A stretch of DNA of 64,000 nucleotides. Source: Novosphingobium sp. PhB165 (GTDB taxonomy: Bacteria; Pseudomonadota; Alphaproteobacteria; Sphingomonadales; Sphingomonadaceae). The position numbers and the translations under genes were made by a program. Below the pieces are notes generated by a model. The model was not told where the DNA came from and did not search any database. It worked only from the letters and a program-made list of their open reading frames with translations. The stretch is from NCBI RefSeq assembly GCF_004341845.1, contig NZ_SLVB01000008.1, forward strand, positions 62,001-126,000, read 5' to 3'. Positions 36,494-44,900 of this stretch are shown piece after piece; positions within the stretch are counted from its first letter, which is position 1; every line of letters starts with the position of its first letter.

Positions 36494-37684
36494 ATGGATT
36501 TCGGTTACGATCCCCCGGAGCAGTTCCGCACCGCCAGCGACCGGGCGCATGAGATCGTCGCCGCCGAACTGGGTCATGACGACTTCGGGCCGGGCGACTA
36601 TCTCCCCGGCCTCAAGGTCATGCTCCAGTCGATGGACTACGACCCGCACTTCACCGGACGGGGCCGCCGGGCCGCCTGGGGCCAGATCGTAGGCGTCCTG
36701 CGCAGCCGCGCCGGGGCCTTCCGCGCAATGAAGGACAATCCCGGCTTCGATGCGGTCGCCATCGCCAGCCCGGTCGTCATCACCGGCATCCCTCGTACCG
36801 GCACCACTGCCCTGCACCGCCTGATGGCGGTCGATCCGCGTTTTCAGGGATTGCAGACCTGGCTGCTCGACGCGCCGATGCCCCGGCCGCCGGTGGAGCA
36901 GTGGGAGAACTATCCCGAGTTCCGCAAGTCCCTCGCCCTCATCGAGGCACGCTATGCGGTGGCGCCGCAGAAGCGCGCCGCGCATCACGTCGCGGCCGAG
37001 GAAGTCCACGAATGCTGCATGCTGCTGCGCCATTCGTTCGTATCGAACCTCTGGAACTGCGGCTGGTCGGCGGCAACTTATGACGCCTGGTGGCAATGCC
37101 AGAGCGAAGCACCGGCCTACGACTACTATCGCCAATGCGTCCAACTCATCGGCATGAACGACCGCGACAAGCGCTGGCTCCTCAAGAACCCCGGCCATAT
37201 CGACAATCTCGACCTGCTGTTTGCGGTGTTTCCCGATGCCAAAGTCATCCAGACGCACCGCGATCCGGCCAAGGCGATCCCCTCACTGGTCTCGCTGCTG
37301 ATGGCCTCGCACCCAACCATCGAACAGGACCGCGCCGACCAACGCGCGGCGATCATGCTGGAGCGCGAAGTGGCGAAATGGGCAAACGCGGTCCGCAAGG
37401 CGGAGGCGGTCCGCAGCCGCCATCCGGGACAAGTGCTCGACGTGGTGCACCGCGATTTCCATCGCCAGCCGATGGACGTGCTAGAACGCATCTACGATTT
37501 CATCGGCATGGAGATTCCCGATACCACTCGCGCCGGTTTCGCGCGGCGGATCGAGGAAAAGCCAGAGCTGCAGCACGGCGTCCATCGCTATGCGATCGCC
37601 GACTACGGCATGACCGAAGAACAGGCGCGTGCGCCGTTCGGAGACTATATCCAGCGCTTCGATCTGGTGGAGAAGGCCAAGTGA
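36494..37684 (+). CDS. Sulfotransferase-family protein
   Basis: A 396-residue protein of the Sulfotransfer_3 type. The 5'-phosphosulfate-binding loop GIPRTGTT is at residues 98-105, and the 3'-phosphate region appears as WLLKNPGHIDNLDLLFAVFPDAKVIQTHRDPAKAIPS. The LDVVHRDFHRQPMDVLERIYDFIGMEI segment is also typical. PAPS-dependent sulfotransferases add sulfate to hydroxyl groups, but many bacterial members of this group have unproven activity. The start of the next gene (GTG) overlaps the TGA (GTGA), so it is coupled to the alcohol dehydrogenase. Role in sulfating or activating a hydroxylated substrate is inferred. Confidence 0.86.
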   Translation: MDFGYDPPEQFRTASDRAHEIVAAELGHDDFGPGDYLPGLKVMLQSMDYDPHFTGRGRRAAWGQIVGVLRSRAGAFRAMKDNPGFDAVAIASPVVITGIPRTGTTALHRLMAVDPRFQGLQTWLLDAPMPRPPVEQWENYPEFRKSLALIEARYAVAPQKRAAHHVAAEEVHECCMLLRHSFVSNLWNCGWSAATYDAWWQCQSEAPAYDYYRQCVQLIGMNDRDKRWLLKNPGHIDNLDLLFAVFPDAKVIQTHRDPAKAIPSLVSLLMASHPTIEQDRADQRAAIMLEREVAKWANAVRKAEAVRSRHPGQVLDVVHRDFHRQPMDVLERIYDFIGMEIPDTTRAGFARRIEEKPELQHGVHRYAIADYGMTEEQARAPFGDYIQRFDLVEKAK

Positions 37685-38697
37685 AGGCAGCGATCTATCC
37701 CGGCAGCGGCCAGCCCATCGTCATCGAGCAAGTGGCGGAACCTCGCCCCGGCCCGGGCGAAGTGCTCATCCGCGTCCATCGCTGCGGCATCTGCGGAACC
37801 GACTTGTCGATGACCAAGGGCGGGGTCTGGGACTACGGCCCGAACGCCCGCTTCGGCCACGAATATGCGGGCGAGATCGTCGAACTCGGCCGCGAGGTCG
37901 AGGGGTTCCGGATCGGCGAACGGATCGCGGTGCTGCCCTCGGTAGCCTGCGGCCAGTGCCAGTCCTGCCATGCCCACGGCAATAACGTGCTGTGTCGGTC
38001 GAGCCCGGCCAAGGCGATGGTCGGTTTCGCGGAGTTTGCCAGCATTCCGGTGAGCGTCGCGACGCGGCTACCCTCGACCTTGTCGCTCACCGACGGCGCG
38101 CTCATCGAGCCCCTCGCCATCAGCCTCTACGGCGTCAATTTCGCGTCGATCAGGCCGGGCGACCGCGTGCTCGTACTGGGCGGCGGCACGGTCGCGCTTT
38201 ACGCGATCTACTGGGCACGGCGACTGGGCGCCGGTCGCATCGTCGCCATGTCGCGCTCGGCGCGCCGCAAGGATCTCTCGCTGGCGATGGGAGCGGACGC
38301 TTTCGTTGCCTATGGCGACAACGAGATCGGCGAGGTCGCGGAAGCGCTGGGCGGCGCGCCGCAGATCGTGTTCGAATGCGTCGGCGCCGAAGGCATGCTG
38401 ACCAAGGCGATCCAGCATGCAGAGCAGTTCGGCCGGATCGTCTCACTGGGCTTCTGCACCGCGCCCGATCCGATTATTCCCGCGATCGCATCGTACAAAT
38501 GCGTCTCGATCCAGTTCGCGGTGGGCTATTCGATGAAGGAGTTCACATACATCGCGAGCCAGATGGACAAGGGCCACGTCGATCCCAAGACCATCGTGAC
38601 CAACGAGATCCCGCTGATCGACCTTCCCGCGATGTTCGCCACTCTGCGCGGCCCGAATGACGAGACCAAAGTCCACGTTCGCTGCAACGAATTGTGA
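37681..38697 (+). CDS. Zinc-dependent medium-chain alcohol dehydrogenase
   Basis: A 338-residue MDR-superfamily dehydrogenase. Catalytic zinc ligands are Cys38 (CGICGTD) and His60-Glu61 (GHEYAG); the structural zinc lobe has four Cys (90, 93, 96, 105). The Rossmann fold has VLVLGGGTVALYAIYWARRLGA near residues 160-185. Members include sorbitol/threonine dehydrogenases and other secondary-alcohol dehydrogenases; the YGPNARFGHE context leaves the substrate open. The GTG start at 37681 overlaps the sulfotransferase stop. Part of the SDR-DUF1214-sulfotransferase-ADH-CMD run, consistent with stepwise alcohol oxidation. Confidence 0.9.
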   Translation: MKAAIYPGSGQPIVIEQVAEPRPGPGEVLIRVHRCGICGTDLSMTKGGVWDYGPNARFGHEYAGEIVELGREVEGFRIGERIAVLPSVACGQCQSCHAHGNNVLCRSSPAKAMVGFAEFASIPVSVATRLPSTLSLTDGALIEPLAISLYGVNFASIRPGDRVLVLGGGTVALYAIYWARRLGAGRIVAMSRSARRKDLSLAMGADAFVAYGDNEIGEVAEALGGAPQIVFECVGAEGMLTKAIQHAEQFGRIVSLGFCTAPDPIIPAIASYKCVSIQFAVGYSMKEFTYIASQMDKGHVDPKTIVTNEIPLIDLPAMFATLRGPNDETKVHVRCNEL

Positions 38698-38700
38698 GGT

Positions 38701-39117
38701 GTGAAAGCGATGGGAACCCCTTCCGACAAGCAGGAACGCGGCGTTCGGCTGCTCGGTGACGTCCTTGGCGAACCGCTTGAGGCGGACCTGCGCGAACACA
38801 TCGACTCAGACGATTTCGGCAAGCAATGCGCGGCCTGGGCCGCCGAATTCGCGTACGGCACCGTCTGGTCCCGCGAGGGTCTGGAAAACCGTATGCGCAG
38901 CGCGGTCGTCATCGGCATGCTCATGGCGCTGCGCCAGACGGAAGAATTGAAGCACCACGTGCGGATCGCGCTGGATTTCGGGATCACGCAAAAAGAGCTT
39001 GAGGAAATGCTCTACCTCGCAGTGCCCTATGCCGGTTTTCCGGCCGCGAACACGGCCAAGCACGCGATGAAGGACGCACTCCGGGACATCGCTTCCAGCC
39101 GTGCGGTTCCGGATTAA
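38701..39117 (+). CDS. Carboxymuconolactone decarboxylase-family protein
   Basis: A 138-residue CMD-like protein: FAYGTVWSREGLENRMRSAVVIGMLMALRQTEELKHHVRIALDFGITQKELEEMLYLAVPYAGFPAANTAKHAMKDAL covers the family helices, with a His-Val pair (KHHV) in place of the peroxidase-type CxxC, so it is the decarboxylase-like rather than the AhpD-like kind. Start is GTG 38701 or ATG 38710; 3 bp separate it from the ADH stop. Its TAA stop shares the four bases TTAA with the stop of the convergent MocR gene. It probably acts on a lactone or keto acid intermediate of the cluster. Confidence 0.85.
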   Translation: MKAMGTPSDKQERGVRLLGDVLGEPLEADLREHIDSDDFGKQCAAWAAEFAYGTVWSREGLENRMRSAVVIGMLMALRQTEELKHHVRIALDFGITQKELEEMLYLAVPYAGFPAANTAKHAMKDALRDIASSRAVPD

Positions 39118-40505
39118 ACCAGACTGACCCTTCGGGATGCCTCCGGACGGATCAGAGCAGCCAACAAGATCAGGCCTCGTTGCAATCTCTCTCTGGAAAT
39201 CGATCCGCCAATCGAGACACGAAGCATGGCGCTTCCCGAGTTCGATGCCCGGTCGACCGCGAAAGCATCTCCCGGAATCGCGGAAAGACCGTGCTGGCGC
39301 AGAGCGTCCGCAATGTGCTGCGGATGGGCGCCATCGCCCGCCGCGACCCACAGATGATACCCGTCGTCCTGCGATCCGAAGGCTTCGTTCGGGAGACATT
39401 TGCGCGCAATCGCCTGCCGCGCGCGGGCTTCGCTGCGAACTTCCCCGACGAGCTTCTCGAAAGTGCCGGTGCGGATCCACTCTGCCACTACGGCGGCATT
39501 CAGCGGCGGGGCCATGATAGCCGTCTCATGCATGTCGGCCGCGAGCCGCCATGCCCTCGCCACATCCGGAGCGCGCAGCCAGGCAACCCGTAGTCCCGGC
39601 GTCAAAGCCTTCGATACGCTGGCAATGTACCACGTATTGTCGGGGGCAAGCGAGGCAATCGGACTGACAGGGTTCCTTGGCAGGAAACCATAGGCATCGT
39701 CTTCGATCAGCAGGAGATCGTGCTTGTTGACGATTGCGGCAATGGCCTCCCGCCGCTCAAGCGGCATCGTCACTGTCGTTGGATTGTCGTTAGTCGGAAC
39801 GATGTAGAGACCGCGAATAGGGCGCGCGGCGCAAGCTTCGTCAAGCGCGGCCGGGTCCATTCCCCCCTCGTCGGAAGCGATCGCGATCAGTTCGACACCA
39901 AACCTGCGGGCCAGTGCCAGCAATCCCGGATAGGCGAATGCGCATACCGCGATCACGTCACCAGCGCTGAATTCGGCGCTGAAGATGGCGTGAAGCGCGT
40001 TCTGCCCGCCCGCCGCCACGAGGACGCTGTCTTCGCTGCACGGAATGTTGCGAGCTGCCAGAAGCTCGACACCGGCCTGCCGTATGCCGGATCCGCCGCC
40101 GCTGCGCTGATACTGGAATGGCAGGGCCATGCTGTCCGATGAAAGGAGCGCGGAGGCGCAATCGCGAAACGCGGCCGCCAAAGTCCCACCGAATGCCTCC
40201 GGCGGCGCGTTCATACCCACATCGCCCGGGTCGCCAGGCGAAATGCCGGGCGAGGAAACCGCCTTGGCACGCACGAAACTGCCGCGCCGTCCGCTTCCTT
40301 CGATAAGGCCTAGGCGCTGGGCTTCGCCGTAAGCACGGGTCACGGTGGTCAGGTCCACCGCCAGAGCTTCCGCGAGCGCTCGCTGCGGCAGCAGGCGCTC
40401 ACCAGGCCGCAGCGTTCCGGCATCGATATCGCGCGACAGCGCCTCGGCAATCGCCAGGTACTTCGGTCCGCGCGCCGCGCTGATATCGGGTATCCAGCCT
40501 TGCAT
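39114..40505 (-). CDS. MocR-type GntR regulator with aminotransferase domain
   Basis: A 463-residue chimera. The N-terminal GntR winged helix (about 15-80) includes LLPQRALAEALAVDLTTVTRAYGEAQRLGLIEG; the rest is a fold-type-I aminotransferase domain with VPTNDNPTTVTMPL, IEDDAYGF and the PLP lysine in IASVSKALTPGLRVAW. Such MocR proteins are PLP-binding regulators of vitamin B6, GABA, taurine or other amine metabolism. ATG 40505 has GGAAGG 6 bases upstream; a GTG-free extension to 40538 is rejected. It faces the CMD-like gene, sharing the TTAA stop. TTTGCATG-type dyads near its own start and at 41348 are candidate sites. Confidence 0.9.
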   Translation of the reverse strand: MQGWIPDISAARGPKYLAIAEALSRDIDAGTLRPGERLLPQRALAEALAVDLTTVTRAYGEAQRLGLIEGSGRRGSFVRAKAVSSPGISPGDPGDVGMNAPPEAFGGTLAAAFRDCASALLSSDSMALPFQYQRSGGGSGIRQAGVELLAARNIPCSEDSVLVAAGGQNALHAIFSAEFSAGDVIAVCAFAYPGLLALARRFGVELIAIASDEGGMDPAALDEACAARPIRGLYIVPTNDNPTTVTMPLERREAIAAIVNKHDLLLIEDDAYGFLPRNPVSPIASLAPDNTWYIASVSKALTPGLRVAWLRAPDVARAWRLAADMHETAIMAPPLNAAVVAEWIRTGTFEKLVGEVRSEARARQAIARKCLPNEAFGSQDDGYHLWVAAGDGAHPQHIADALRQHGLSAIPGDAFAVDRASNSGSAMLRVSIGGSISRERLQRGLILLAALIRPEASRRVSLV

Positions 40506-40523
40506 GGGAGCCTTCCGGAATAT

Positions 40524-40540
40524 GCATGCGGTTTGCATGC
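40524..40540. promoter_or_regulatory. TTTGCATGC element before the MocR gene
   Basis: Two GCATGC palindromes at 40524-40529 and 40535-40540 with a 5-base spacer, within 20-35 bp upstream of the MocR start. The second lies in TTTGCATGCC, also found at 40853. I infer an autoregulatory site. Confidence 0.45.
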
Positions 40541-40544
40541 CTTG

Positions 40545-40859
40545 TCAGTCCCGATGAAAGAAAGGCGGCCGCCCGGCAAGGACGTTTCTTGCCATCTCGC
40601 CGCCATCGTGGTTGGCCAGCGCACCGCCTGGAGTCGCTTCATCCCAGAAGCCGGGATCCGCATATTGAACCAAGGCGGCCTCATAACGGGCCATTCTTGC
40701 CGCCTGATCTGCCAATAGCGCGGCCACAACTTCGATTTCGGGAAAATCATCCGCCTCCCCGCCGCGGATCATCCCGGCAAGATCGGGGCGGTTGATCGCC
40801 TCGTAGAGGTCCGAAACCAGTCGCGATGCAAGATCGAGCCCTTTGGATAGCGTTTGCAT
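40545..40859 (-). CDS. Small uncharacterised protein
   Basis: About 104 residues from ATG 40859 (an alternative start at 40895 overlaps the DUF983 gene). It is helical and acidic, with LSKGLDLASRLVSDLYEAINRPDLAG, EIEVVAALLADQAARMARYEAALVQYADPGFWDEATPGG and EMARNVLAGRPPFF. I recognise no family; the pattern of small helices with conserved Trp/Phe resembles small cytosolic proteins of unknown function. It follows the DUF983 gene with 7 bp between stop and start, so the two are coupled. Its start codon falls inside a TTTGCATG element. Confidence 0.6.
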   Translation of the reverse strand: MQTLSKGLDLASRLVSDLYEAINRPDLAGMIRGGEADDFPEIEVVAALLADQAARMARYEAALVQYADPGFWDEATPGGALANHDGGEMARNVLAGRPPFFHRD

Positions 40860-40866
40860 GCCCACA

Positions 40867-41295
40867 TCAATCGCCCTTGCGCTCGGCGCGGGCATGAAGA
40901 TCCGCCCAAAGCTTTTCGGTGCCCGCTTCCTGCGCCTTGTTCACATATTGAGAAGCGACCAGCCACCCCTTGATGTATTGCAGGGGAACCACGCAGCCGA
41001 TCCCGAGCAAGGGGAACGATGTCAACAAATGCACCCAGAACGGCGGCTCATAGGCAACCTGCAACCAGACCGCAAAAAAGGTGAGCGGAAAGGCCACGAT
41101 GCACAGCGAGAAGAAAGCCGGGCCATCGTCCGGGGCGGCGAAATTGTAGTTCAGGCCGCACGTCGGGCACGTATCCTGAAGCTTGAGCCATTTACGGAAC
41201 ATGGGCCCCTTGCCGCATCGGGGGCAGAGCCCTTTCAGGCCGCAACGGAAGATCCATTGGCCTTTGCTTTTGGGAGTGGCGTCTTGATCCAGCAT
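40867..41295 (-). CDS. DUF983 zinc-ribbon membrane protein
   Basis: A 142-residue protein of the DUF983 family. A zinc-ribbon is formed by CPRC (24-27) and CPTC (43-46), followed by two membrane helices (about 62-85 and 90-112). DUF983 proteins are often encoded near cytochrome oxidase or respiratory genes, and a cytochrome c gene lies divergently upstream here. ATG 41295 is chosen (AAGG 12 bases upstream); ATG 41331 has no ribosome site and lies closer to the dyad. The function of the family is unknown. Confidence 0.78.
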   Translation of the reverse strand: MLDQDATPKSKGQWIFRCGLKGLCPRCGKGPMFRKWLKLQDTCPTCGLNYNFAAPDDGPAFFSLCIVAFPLTFFAVWLQVAYEPPFWVHLLTSFPLLGIGCVVPLQYIKGWLVASQYVNKAQEAGTEKLWADLHARAERKGD

Positions 41296-41347
41296 CGGGC
41301 GGAGCCTTAATCGATTTGCTTGAGTATACATGCCATATATAACACCA

Positions 41348-41374
41348 TTTGCATGGATTCAATATCCATGCAAA
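41348..41374. promoter_or_regulatory. Perfect 11-bp dyad TTTGCATGGAT / ATCCATGCAAA
   Basis: A 27-bp perfect dyad (arms 41348-41358 and 41364-41374, spacer TCAAT) in the divergent gap between DUF983 and cytochrome c genes. It shares TTTGCATG with elements at 40532 and 40853. It looks like a dimeric regulator's operator, with the MocR protein the closest candidate. Confidence 0.65.
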
Positions 41375-41462
41375 AAGCCGCACAAAATTTTGTATGGATC
41401 GGCACGGAGGCTATCGTGAGTGAAGGTGATGTGATGGGTCCCGGTGGTCGGGCGACCGCGAC

Positions 41463-41918
41463 GTGATTCAGCGCCCCCTCATTCGGCTGGCATCGATCGT
41501 CCTACTTGCTCTGGGGCTCGGCGGCTGCGGCGACGATCATCGCGAAGAACGCTTGCGGGCAGCGGGCCCCCATCCGTCGCTCGATGCCCTGATGAAAGTG
41601 GCGGATGCCGATGTCGGTGCCCGGAAATTCCGGCAATGCGCCGCCTGCCACAGCATCATCGAAGGCGCTTCGGATCGGGGCGGTCCCAACCTTTACGGCG
41701 TCTTCGGCAAGCCCATCGCCAGCAACAGCCCCCGCTATGGCTACACGGCCGCGCTTTCGTCTCACGGCGGCACATGGGATGAGCGCACGCTCAATGCATG
41801 GATCGCCAACCCGATGAAAATGGTGCCGGGCACGACGATGCAATTCGCCGGCGTGGAAGACCCGCTCACGCGCGCGGACTTGATCGCCTATTTGCGGTCT
41901 CAAACACCGGGGAAATGA
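41463..41918 (+). CDS. Lipoprotein c-type cytochrome
   Basis: A 151-residue c-type cytochrome. The signal has a lipobox (LGLGGC, Cys22), so it is membrane-anchored in the periplasm. The heme-binding motif is CAACH (59-63) and the distal Met is most likely in PGTTMQFAG, as in class I cytochromes of the Cyt c2/c550 type. The start is GTG 41463; upstream of it is only a weak ribosome site. It is divergent from DUF983 with the strong dyad between them, and it ends in a bidirectional terminator. Electron partner unknown. Confidence 0.88.
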   Translation: MIQRPLIRLASIVLLALGLGGCGDDHREERLRAAGPHPSLDALMKVADADVGARKFRQCAACHSIIEGASDRGGPNLYGVFGKPIASNSPRYGYTAALSSHGGTWDERTLNAWIANPMKMVPGTTMQFAGVEDPLTRADLIAYLRSQTPGK

Positions 41919-41928
41919 CCGGAACAAG

Positions 41929-41970
41929 AAAAAGGGGCGACGCACCGAAGTGCGCCGCCCCCCCTTTTTT
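41929..41970. terminator. Bidirectional intrinsic terminator
   Basis: Stem GGGGCG-a-CGCAC / GTGCG-c-CGCCCC with a CGAA tetraloop (41934-41961), flanked by A-run and T-run (CCCCTTTTTT on plus). It ends the cytochrome c gene on plus and the autotransporter gene on minus. Confidence 0.9.
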
Positions 41971-41985
41971 GTACTTTCGCTGCCG

Positions 41986-44900
41986 TCAGAAGCGGAAAGC
42001 AACGCCTGCACGACCAGCAACACCGCTGCTGCCCGAACCGGTAACGCCTTCCACCTTGGCGAAGGCGGAGAGACCGTCCGAAGCGCCCTGCACACCCACT
42101 TCCCAACGCGCACGGCCGCCTTCGGCATCATCGCGGAAGTAGAGGTCCTCTCCGCCCGAAGACAGCGTGGCACCGGGGCGGCCGTTCATTTCGCCTTCCC
42201 AGTTCGCGCCGACATAGGGCTGGATCGCCCAATTGCCCGAGTGGGTCTCCACGCCCGCGCGCAGGCCCGCGCGGCCATAGAAGCTCTGGACATGGTTGAA
42301 CTTCGCACCGACGCCGCCCTGCGTCGCGGCAAAGCCGTCAAGGTCGGCATTGGTCCACGATGCACTGGCCGAAGGTTCGAGGAACAGCATGCCGGTGCGG
42401 ATGTGGTAGCCCGCCTCGATCTCGACGCCATAGCTGGTGCCGTTGGTCTTGGGCGCGCTGGCGCCGTTGTCCATATCGTACTTCAGCGAATAGCGATCGA
42501 GCTTCGCCAGACCGTGGGCGAAGAAGCCGCCTGCGCTGCGATAGCGGGCGTAAAGGCCCACGTTGCCGCCGTTGAGCTTGATCTGGTCGCCGGTCGACTT
42601 GACCTTGCCTTCCTGCGAGACGTAGCCCGCAGTCATGCCGACGCCCCAGTCGCCGCTCTGGTCGCTGCCATGGCCCCAGTCGAAGCCGAACTGGCCGCCC
42701 CACCACGTGTCGCGCACGTCGAGGTTAGGTGCGAACGTCTTAGCGGTGCCCAGCACGGTTTCCGAATACAGCGGGCGCGAGCGGTTGGTCTCGCTGCCGC
42801 CAAGGACCTGGCCCCAGAGCGAGGTGCCGTCCTTCGGCGCAATACCGCGCATCTGATCGGACCATGCATCGCCCGAACGGCGCCAGTAGTGGCGCACTTC
42901 GGCACCGGTGCGCACCAGTTCGAAGGCCTGCGTGCTGGGCACACCGACCAGATCGACATTGCCCGTCGCATCGGTGACCAGCTGATAATCGACGAAGCCC
43001 TTGTTGACCGCGCCGCCATCGAGAACGAAAGCACCGGCAGTCGCCGACGCTGCGTTCACCAGACGGATACCGTCGAAGTTGAACTTGGCTGCCGTGCTGC
43101 CGCTGAGATCCGTGATGACGATGGTCGTTGTGCCGGACGCCGCGCCGACATTGAGCTGGTCGGCCGACTGTGCCGGATTGCTGCCCACGGCGCTGGCGCC
43201 AAGGTTCGCTTCCAGCACGACACGCGAATTGCCGCTGCCCACGAAGGCCGCATTGCCGAGATCGAGCACGTCTCCGGTGTGGCCGTTGACGAGGCTGATC
43301 GTGCCCGAGTTGCGGAAAGTGGTGACGCCGGTCAGCTTCATCGTTGCCGCCGCAGTCGCTGCCGCATTGATGTTCAGCGTACCGCTGTTGATCACCGTGG
43401 CATTGCCCGCAAACGTGCTGTTGCCGCCCTGCGCGTTCCACGTGCCCGCGTTGGTCAGCGTGGTCGAGGCCGTGTCGAAGGTCATGTAACCGTTGATCGT
43501 GCCGTTGTTGGTCAGCGTTGCCGCACCGCCCGAAAGCGCGACGGCGTGGTTGCTGTCCGCGCCGACCGTGCCAGACAGCACGACCGTCTGGCCGCCTGCC
43601 GCATCCGAGACGAGACCATACGTCGCGCCGTGGAGCGTTGCCGCAGCGCCCTGCGTCACTGCAGCACTGCCGCCGGTGGTGATGGCAAGGCCCGCGCCCG
43701 TCTTCGAGACGGTGTTACCGCCGCCGACCAGCGTCGCCGAGACGTCCCCAGTGGCCGAGTTCAGGCTGACGGCATCTCCGCTCGCAGCCGATACGCCGGT
43801 GCTGGCCAGCGTGATCGCGCCGCTGCCTGACGTGGCGACAATGCCGCGTGCGCCTGCGCCGGTAACGGCCACGGTCTGGACTGTCAGGGTCTGCGCGCCG
43901 CTGCCGGTCTGGACCGAAATGCCGTTGGAACCGGCGCCGCTGGTCGCGACGTTCCAGCTGTTGATGGAGATCGAACCGGTGCCGGTCGCCGTGGCGGCAA
44001 TACCGTCCGAATTCGCACCCCCAGTGGTGACCGAGCCCAGGTTGGTGAGCGAGCCTGCACCGTCACCGACGATGAAGTTCACGCCATTGGCATTGTCACC
44101 TTGCGTCGAAACGCCGCCCGAATGGTCGACAGCCGCCGCGCGCAGCAGCGCCGAGGTCACCGATCCGCCCAACGTGAGCGAAACCGTACCCGCATCGGCG
44201 CCGCGCACGGTCACACCGCTGGCATCGGCCCCGGTCGTGGAGACCGAGGCGAGCGTGGCAGTGATCGCGCCGCTAGCACCGTTACCGGTCTGCGACAGGA
44301 TCACGCCCTGCACGCCGTCGCCGCTCGCCTGCACATCGGCCAGCGAGGCTGTGAGCGCACCGTCCGCACCGGTGCCGACCAGTGAGACGCCCGCACCAGT
44401 GCCGCTGCCCGAAGCGACGACTACGCTGCCGCTATCCGCCAGTGCAATTGCGCCGCTGCCTGCAAGGTCAACGCCAAAAACCTCACCGGTTTGCGTCGTT
44501 GCCGACACATCGCCCAGCACAAGGTTCTGGGTTCCCGTGAAGTCGGCGGTCTGCACGCCATAGGCACCCGTCGCCCCCGTAGCAGTGATCGCGCCGCCAC
44601 CATCGACGACGAGGCTATTGCCCGCATGCGCTAAAATGCCGGTGGCCGCACCGTCCGTGCTGGTGACGGAAAGCGACGTCGGAAGATGCAGCGTGGCAGT
44701 GCCCGTGCCGTCCGCCAGTTCCACGCCGCCGACATCACCGGCCGCGCTGACATCGAGGCCCCCTGTCAGCGTGACCGTCTGGTCGCTGCCGCCATCGACG
44801 GTAACGCCCTGCGCGGCACCGCTGGCGCTCTGTACCGAGACCAGACCTGCCGTGGTCAGCGAGATCGCGCCGCTGTCTCCGTAGAGGCCGATGCCGCTGG

